Below are positions 6,785-10,519 of a stretch of DNA of 10,519 bases, in pieces. A model generated the notes under the pieces. That model ran no database searches and was not told where the DNA came from. It was given only the letters and a program-made list of their open reading frames with translations. Source of the stretch: Ktedonobacter sp. 13_1_20CM_4_53_11. Its GTDB lineage: Bacteria > Chloroflexota > Ktedonobacteria > Ktedonobacterales > Ktedonobacteraceae. How positions within the stretch are numbered: position 1 is the first letter of the stretch; each line of letters opens with the position of its first letter. Both the position numbers and the translations under genes were made by a program. Where the stretch lies: NCBI GenBank assembly GCA_001919995.1, contig MNIY01000134.1:1-10519 (forward strand). Direction: 5' to 3'.

Positions 6785-7894
6785 CTAGCGATGGAGCGCT
6801 GAGTACACGGCCAGGCCGATGACAGCGGCTCCCAACACGATGAACGGCTCCGGGATCTTTTTCCAGCGCCACAGGAGGACCAGCGTGGCGAGCGCCAGCG
6901 CCAGCGTGGGGATGTCCGTAATCGTGCGTCGTCCCAGCACGACGACCGCCCCGGTGATCGCGCCGATGGCGGCAGCGGTGACCCCTTGAACAAAGGCCGC
7001 GATGGCCGGGCGCTTTCCGTACTTGCGGAAGGCGGGAGCGGCGATCACCACAAACGCATAACAGGGCAGAAACGTCCCCAGGGCCGCGACACAGGCTCCG
7101 GCGAAGCCGGCCACCAGGAAGCCGATGAAGCCGGACGTAATCACCACAGGCCCCGGCGTAATCATGGCGACGGCCACCGCGTCCACGAACTGACGGTCGG
7201 TGAGCCAGTGGTGCCCCTGCACCACGCCTCCATAGAGAAAGGGGATGATAGCCAGCCCACTGCCAAAGACGAAGGCCCCGGCAAAGACAAAAAAGGTGAA
7301 GATGGTCCACAAGGTTCCGCCTGCCATTCCTCCCAGAGCCAGGAGGGCTGCCAAAGGCAGAGGCGAGAGACTCGTCACGCCGGGTTTCCCTTTGCTCCAG
7401 GACTTCCACAACGCGTGAGGAGGAGTCTTGACCAGCCAGACCAGGACACCGGCGGCGAGGAAGAGCAGCACCTGTTCGGTCTGCGTGAGGATGGTCACCG
7501 CTGCCGTCACGAGGTAGATCCCCCAGAGCAGAGGGTCACGTCCAATGGTTCTGGTCGTCAGCTTGTAGGCGAGAAACGATGGCCAGATAAAGGCCAGCCC
7601 CACCAGGGTTGCTCCCAGGATGCGAGAGCGAACATAGCCCAGGTACATCGCCAGTTGCGCAGCCAGCGGGCCCGGCGAGAGCTGGGCGAGGGCCAGTCCC
7701 TCCTGGTAATCAGCCTCGGCAATCCACTCGCGGCCCTCGACGAGATCGCGCTGCATATACCCAACCAGAGCCACCGGGCCACCGAAGCCGAGTGTCCCCA
7801 GGCGCAAGAAATAGCGCACCAACTGCCAGAGCGAAAAGGGCTCCTGCTTCGGTGTGGGTACTTCTGTTGATTCGTTCACCGGCGATGGATCCAC
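6785..7894 (-). CDS. chrA: ChrA chromate transporter (CHR family, long-chain two-domain form)
   Basis: An inner-membrane chromate transporter of the CHR superfamily (TC 2.A.51) that lowers cytoplasmic chromate. About 369 residues contain two homologous CHR domains. The N-half shows LGTLGFGGPVALVGYMQ, then EGLALAQLSPGPLAAQLA. The C-half repeats the theme with FGSGLAIIPFLYGG, then VAVAMITPGPVVITSGFIG. Around ten to eleven hydrophobic segments are visible. A run of about 50 mixed residues (KTPPHALWKSWSKGKPG) links the halves. I prefer GTG at 7894 over GTG at 7915, because AGGAGG lies 6 nt before the former; the longer form would add seven basic residues. It is the first gene of the operon, 12 nt before the ChrB-N gene, behind the promoter at 7976-8004. 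The family and function are clear. The direction and specificity (chromate versus sulfate-like oxyanions) are known for the family only. Confidence 0.95.
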   Translation of the reverse strand: MDPSPVNESTEVPTPKQEPFSLWQLVRYFLRLGTLGFGGPVALVGYMQRDLVEGREWIAEADYQEGLALAQLSPGPLAAQLAMYLGYVRSRILGATLVGLAFIWPSFLAYKLTTRTIGRDPLLWGIYLVTAAVTILTQTEQVLLFLAAGVLVWLVKTPPHALWKSWSKGKPGVTSLSPLPLAALLALGGMAGGTLWTIFTFFVFAGAFVFGSGLAIIPFLYGGVVQGHHWLTDRQFVDAVAVAMITPGPVVITSGFIGFLVAGFAGACVAALGTFLPCYAFVVIAAPAFRKYGKRPAIAAFVQGVTAAAIGAITGAVVVLGRRTITDIPTLALALATLVLLWRWKKIPEPFIVLGAAVIGLAVYSALHR

Positions 7895-7942
7895 CTGCTT
7901 CCTCCTCGCTTGCACACAGGCCTGTTGCTACTGCGTTTTATG

Positions 7943-7974
7943 ACAATAGTTGTTACTATCTGTAACCATGGTTA
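7943..7974. promoter_or_regulatory. Nested palindromes over the chrA start site, putative repressor operator
   Basis: Four overlapping dyads lie directly downstream of the predicted -10 box. They are the perfect 12-bp palindrome TAACCATGGTTA (7963-7974), GTTAC-N5-GTAAC (7952-7966), TAGT-N4-ACTA (7947-7958) and ACAA-N3-TTGT (7943-7953). The GTTAC/GTAAC half-site recurs. Placement across the expected transcription start suits a repressor released by chromate, and the ChrB N-domain protein encoded downstream is the obvious candidate. Binding is inferred; a TetR- or PadR-like regulator elsewhere would fit too. Confidence 0.6.
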
Positions 7975-7975
7975 G

Positions 7976-8004
7976 AGTATAGCTGAAGTGGCAAGGAAAT
8001 GCAA
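7976..8004 (-). promoter_or_regulatory. Putative sigma70-like promoter of the chr operon
   Basis: On the minus strand TTGCAT (8004-7999) and TATACT (7981-7976) are separated by exactly 17 bp, about 80 nt before the chrA GTG. It is the only good promoter match I see ahead of the operon, and the dyads at 7943-7974 begin right after it. The pattern is seen; use in vivo is inferred. Confidence 0.65.
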
Positions 8005-8017
8005 GCACAAGCGGAAT

Positions 8018-8037
8018 GGAATGTATTTCAGCATTCC
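8018..8037. repeat. Inverted repeat GGAATG-N8-CATTCC upstream of the chr promoter
   Basis: A perfect 6-bp dyad with an 8-bp spacer lies 14 bp upstream of the -35 box and 27 bp past the stop of the HIHAHL gene. A second GGAATG overlaps it at 8013-8018. There is no T-run, so it is not a convincing terminator. It could be an activator site, or chance. Confidence 0.4.
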
Positions 8038-8063
8038 TGTTTCGCATGGGACGCGAGGAACCA

Positions 8064-8626
8064 TCACGTGCAACCGGTGATTCCAAAACACTCGAGCCCA
8101 TTCCAGTTGAAGGTGCTATCTGGCTGGATGCCGAGACTGTGGTAGGCTAAGGTCACCAGCGTATGCGCCTGCAAGGGAATGGTCCGAAAGTCGCCAGAGA
8201 ACGGCTTGCCATCGACATATGCCTGCCATCCCTCGGACATATCCAGTTTGTTGGGATAGCCCAGGGATGCGAACTGCGTCTTCCAGATGTCGAGGAAATC
8301 CCCCAGGGTGAAGGAACGAACCTGTGGGGCCTCTACATGGATCACGCCATCGCTGGTATGCGTGTGCAGCCAGCACAAGCAGGAACCATCTGGTGCAATC
8401 CCGATCCCCTGGGGAACAGCGACGGCTTGCCCATCAAGGGAGAAGGACAGATGGGCATGGATGTGAAAGACGGCCTGTTCCATCTGATTACAGCAATGCC
8501 ATCAATCGCGGAATACGGCGCGCTTGCGCCTAGCTCTGTCTGGTTCTGCGGATTCGCATGGGTCTGCGCCACAACGTACAGGGAGACCGCAGCCGTGATG
8601 AGCATCACACCGATGACGACGCTCAC
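8064..8626 (-). pseudogene. Membrane-anchored 'HIHAHL' protein, frameshifted and cut at its N-terminus
   Basis: Two frames make up one protein of a family I recognise from Chloroflexota and some archaea but cannot name. The first frame runs from GTG at 8626: SVVIGVMLITAAVSLYVV is a membrane anchor, then ANPQNQTELGASAPYSAIDG. At about 8495 the sense moves to the other frame, as if one base were missing, giving CCNQMEQAVFHIHAHLSF, then CLCWLHTHTSDGVIHVEAP, FTLGDFLDIWKTQF and AYVDGKPFSGDFRTI, to the stop at 8064. The family pattern DGI-C-...-EQ...HIHAHL is restored exactly across the break. The His-rich HIHAH and HTH motifs could bind metal; this is a guess. The start has no ribosome site, and a 568-bp element begins 2 bp upstream, so the original N-terminus was probably removed. 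It lies on the same strand as the chr operon. Confidence 0.78.
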
Positions 8627-8627
8627 C

Positions 8628-8655
8628 TGTGGTGGCTACTTGGTCTATCTGTTCT
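8628..8655 (+). repeat. Left terminal inverted repeat of the 568-bp element
   Basis: It reads TGTGGTGGCTACTT then GGTCTATCTGTTCT. It differs from the right end at the fifth and the last base only. Its outer edge lies 2 bp from the first codon of the broken HIHAHL gene. Confidence 0.8.
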
Positions 8656-8673
8656 CAAAGAGGCCTTTGAGCC

Positions 8674-8982
8674 TCAATGAACAGCACGAACGACACGCCG
8701 GATCGTTTCCTGTGAGACCCCAGAGTCATCTGCAACGTTGCGCACAGATTCTTTCTTCTCAAGCACACGTTTCAACACAGTCGGCCATTCGAAAGAGGGG
8801 ATCTCATCTGCCGGGTTTCTTGGCCCGGGCCTGCGATGGTGTATCAGAGGAGGAGTGCTTCACTGAGCTTGTTCATCTTCAGTGAGAAGGTCTTGGAGCT
8901 TTTGAGACAGCTTTCCGGATGGGGCAAGGAAAAGGGGAAAAATTGGTGAGAGAGGAGCCGAAATCCGTCGGTTCCGGTGAGA
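8674..8982 (-). pseudogene. Fragment of an HTH-containing mobile-element protein with an internal stop
   Basis: A 103-codon stretch between two stops, with one further in-frame TGA at 8860-8862. The readable parts are LFLAPSGKLSQKLQDLL, then EDEQAQ-stop-STPPLIHHRRPGP, then IPSFEWPTVLKRVLEKKES and VRNVADDSGVSQETIRRVV. The last piece is a clear helix-turn-helix of the kind found in recombinases and transposon-borne regulators. There is no usable start in this frame. It lies wholly inside the 568-bp element and is probably the remains of its cargo gene or of a larger protein. Family not identified. Confidence 0.6.
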
Positions 8983-9401
8983 TTATTTATTCATCATACT
9001 ATTACTAATATAATTTTTGTTCTTTCACCTCGAAATCTCCTCCCTGTGCAGGCTCTCTTGTCTCTGCTGTCCCAAACACGCTCTTCATGGCTGCCTTGCC
9101 GATTCCTCCTCTGCATCTTCACTCAGCGCTCAGAGACCTTCAGTTCGTCCTTTTCTCTCTACATGCTCGAACAGATAGACCAAGTAGCCAGCACAAGGAG
9201 GGAACGGGAACGACTTGGAAGTGAGAAGCACCCGACGCTCCAGATCCCACTCGGCAGACGAGGGAGCCAGAGGCTTCTGCTGCCACATGTGATATACTGG
9301 AGAAAAGGACCCTTTTCCTCAGAACTGTTTTCCGAATGCGAGTTTGACCCAATGACCATCCTTCCCGACCTGCTCATTGAGCACGAAAGCCGGACCACTG
9401 A
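8983..9401. other. Stretch without a supportable gene
   Basis: The first 213 bp form the right part of the 568-bp element, including an AT-rich patch (8981-9028) with a consensus -10 hexamer TATAAT at 9009-9014 but no good -35. From 9196 to 9401 I see open frames on both strands but no family motif, no ribosome site with a sensible start, and no clear repeat. Some of it may be eroded sequence of the ISL3-like element that follows. Confidence 0.5.
9168..9195 (-). repeat. Right terminal inverted repeat of the 568-bp element
   Basis: Read inward on the minus strand from 9195 it is TGTGCTGGCTACTT then GGTCTATCTGTTCG. Its first 14 bases are identical to the IS end at 1072. Confidence 0.8.
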
Positions 9402-9560
9402 GGTAGCGGTCACCGTGCGTGCAGCTTCCCCAATGGTCCGACCGAGGGACACGTCAATCGTCTCAAACTGATCAAGGGCAGCATGGATGGTCGGGCCAAA
9501 TGTGATTTGTTGCGGCAACGTGTCCTGCATCCTACCGCAAACGGCAAGCAAAGCCAAGAC
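9402..9560 (+). pseudogene. C-terminal remnant of an ISL3-like transposase
   Basis: After a stop at 9399-9401 the plus strand reads NGPTEGHVNRLKLIKG, then SMDGRAKCDLLRQRVLH. This matches the C-terminal signature of ISL3-family transposases (SNGPTEGxxNRLKLLKRxMYGRA-FDLLRxRxL). The normal Trp-Ser before Asn-Gly is missing, and the usual MYGRA is MDGRA. The catalytic domain upstream is absent or unrecognisable. It is an inactive scrap lying about 150 bp before the nitrilase gene, on the same strand. How far the remnant extends on either side is uncertain; no ISL3 end was identified. Confidence 0.75.
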
Positions 9561-9703
9561 ACAAAGACGGAAGTCCGTCCCCTCCAGCAAAGGCACCCTG
9601 CGAAGAAGCAGAGGGGCTCTCCAGGCGAAAGTGAGGGAAAAGGACGATGTCCTCTCTCACGAGCGAGACTGTGGGCATGAACGAGACGCAAGGAGAACGA
9701 ACA

Positions 9704-10519
9704 ATGAATCAGCTTACAGTTGCCCTGCTTCAGTTGACCTCGCAGGGCAATGACCAGGATGCCAACCAAGCCAAAGGCGAACGGTTCTGTCGCCGCGCCC
9801 AGCTCATGGGCGCCGATATCGCCCTCTTCCCCGAGCTCTGGAACGTCGGGTACACTCCGGCCAACAGCTGGCAAGGAACCGATGAACTCTGGCGCGCACC
9901 AGAGTTGTGGCCACCCGAGGAGGCAAATGCCAACGAGGTGCAGCCACAGCCTGAGGACCTCTGGGCGGACCAGGCCATCGGGCGTGATGACCCGTTCATC
10001 CTCCACTTCAGGGACCTGGCCAGGGAACTCGGCATGGCGATCGGCCTCACCTATCTGGAGAAGTGGAACAGGACACCACGCGATACGCTCTCTCTTCTCG
10101 ACCGGCATGGGGAGCTCGTGCTCACCTACGCCAAGGTCCACCTGTGTGAGTGGTCTCCTGTGGAAGCCACGCTGACCCCTGGCGACGACTTTTCCGTGTG
10201 CACCCTCGATACGGCGCAAGGCCCGCTCAAGGTCGGGGCGATGATCTGTTACGACCGCGGCTTCCCCGAGAGCGCCCGCATTCTGATGCTCAAAGGAGCT
10301 GAACTCATCCTCGTCCCCAATGCCAGCGACCTCGACCCACTGCATCTGGCCCAGTTGCGGGTACGTGCCTACGAGAACCTGGTCGCGGTGGCCATGGCCA
10401 ATTATGCGGGGGCAGGAGCGGGACATTCGGTGGCTTACGACCCGATCGGCTTCCCTGTGCATGGGGGGAAAGCCTCGTGGCGAGACACCCTCGTCGTCGA
10501 AGCTGGGGAGTGCGAAGGC
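9704..10519 (+). CDS. Carbon-nitrogen hydrolase (nitrilase superfamily), 3' end cut by window
   Basis: A cytoplasmic hydrolase of amide or nitrile C-N bonds. 272 codons are visible and the frame is still open at the right edge. The catalytic Glu-Lys-Cys triad is present: E44 in LFPELWN, K144 in TYAKVHL and C182 in MICYDRGFPE, at normal spacing. The start MNQLTVALLQLTSQ is typical, with AGGAG 8 nt before the ATG. The C-terminal part shows PNASDLDPLHLAQLRVRAYEN and the AMANYAGAGAGHS region, as in N-carbamoyl- or omega-amidase-like branches. Specificity cannot be told. Insertions around residues 50-95 (WQGTDELWRAPELWPP) resemble those of N-carbamoyl-D-amino-acid-hydrolase-like members, but weakly. 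It is on the strand opposite to the chr operon and separated from it by mobile-element debris, so a link with chromate resistance is unlikely. Confidence 0.93.
   Translation, partial: MNQLTVALLQLTSQGNDQDANQAKGERFCRRAQLMGADIALFPELWNVGYTPANSWQGTDELWRAPELWPPEEANANEVQPQPEDLWADQAIGRDDPFILHFRDLARELGMAIGLTYLEKWNRTPRDTLSLLDRHGELVLTYAKVHLCEWSPVEATLTPGDDFSVCTLDTAQGPLKVGAMICYDRGFPESARILMLKGAELILVPNASDLDPLHLAQLRVRAYENLVAVAMANYAGAGAGHSVAYDPIGFPVHGGKASWRDTLVVEAGECEG

Larger units (their letters stand above)
8628..9195. mobile_element. 568-bp non-autonomous IS derivative with 28-bp terminal inverted repeats
   Basis: Both ends start TGTG(G/C)TGGCTACTT when read inward and agree over 26 of 28 bases. The outermost dinucleotides are TG and CA. 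The interior has no transposase. It holds a decayed HTH-coding fragment at 8674-8982, an AT-rich patch at 8981-9028 and about 160 bp without features. The ends match the IS end at 1072 (24 of 28), so the transposase type encoded at 1-911 is a plausible helper. The flanks (..GCTCACC and AGGAGGG..) show no target duplication. That suggests a deletion or recombination at one side, or an old insertion. Confidence 0.75.

Noticed and set aside
6441..7409. 322-codon minus-strand open frame across chrA and the ChrB N-domain gene
   Set aside because: It overlaps two genes with diagnostic motifs in other frames and its own translation is Gly/Arg-rich low-complexity, typical of an off-frame reading of GC-rich coding DNA.
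8620..9210. Target-site duplication around the 568-bp element
   Set aside because: The bases flanking the two ends (CTCACC and AGGAGG) do not match, so none is reported.
9410..10462. Long 350-codon open frame on the minus strand
   Set aside because: It is antisense to the carbon-nitrogen hydrolase, which has a proper ribosome site and the full Glu-Lys-Cys triad; the minus-strand translation shows no family motif.
1..10519. CRISPR arrays, tRNA or rRNA genes
   Set aside because: No regularly spaced direct repeats and no recognisable tRNA or rRNA segments were seen on either strand.

Overview
The window looks like an accessory region from a GC-rich, insertion-sequence-laden bacterium. My best guess is Chloroflexota, probably class Ktedonobacteria. 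That guess rests on style: GTG starts behind AGGAGG-type ribosome sites, exported proteins built as membrane anchor + Pro/Ser/Thr linker + small Cys-containing domain, a 'HIHAHL' type protein, and abundant IS debris. It is inference, not proof.

Layout. (1) 1-1072 is the end of an insertion sequence. Its integrase-type DDE transposase runs off the left edge on the minus strand and its terminal repeat ends at 1072. (2) 7894 down to 1245 is one long minus-strand operon with very tight spacing and two 4-bp ATGA overlaps. In transcription order it holds chrA (chromate transporter), a free-standing ChrB N-terminal (PaaX-like) domain protein, a free-standing ChrB C-terminal domain protein, a broken small membrane protein, a cytoplasmic seven-bladed beta-propeller, a second ChrB C-terminal domain protein, an MFS transporter, and two tandem paralogous membrane-anchored NTF2-like proteins. 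The last gene is frameshifted in a G7 tract. A sigma70-like promoter (TTGCAT-17-TATACT) with nested palindromes over the predicted start site sits directly upstream of chrA. (3) 8064-8626 is a frameshifted, N-terminally cut anchored 'HIHAHL' protein. (4) 8628-9195 is a 568-bp element with near-perfect 28-bp terminal inverted repeats of the same family as the IS end at 1072. It holds only a decayed HTH-coding fragment. (5) 9402-9560 is a C-terminal scrap of an ISL3-like transposase. (6) 9704 to the right edge is an intact but window-truncated carbon-nitrogen hydrolase on the plus strand.

How the parts fit. chrA and split chrB form a recognisable chromate-resistance core: the membrane transporter, a putative DNA-binding sensor, and the ChrB catalytic/sensor domain. 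The second ChrB-C + MFS pair looks like a second transport module joined to the same transcript, with a propeller and two exported Cys-containing proteins as accessory parts whose roles I cannot assign. At least four single-base frame breaks fall in three genes. Either this stretch is decaying under IS activity or the assembly carries indel errors. The sequence alone cannot decide between these.
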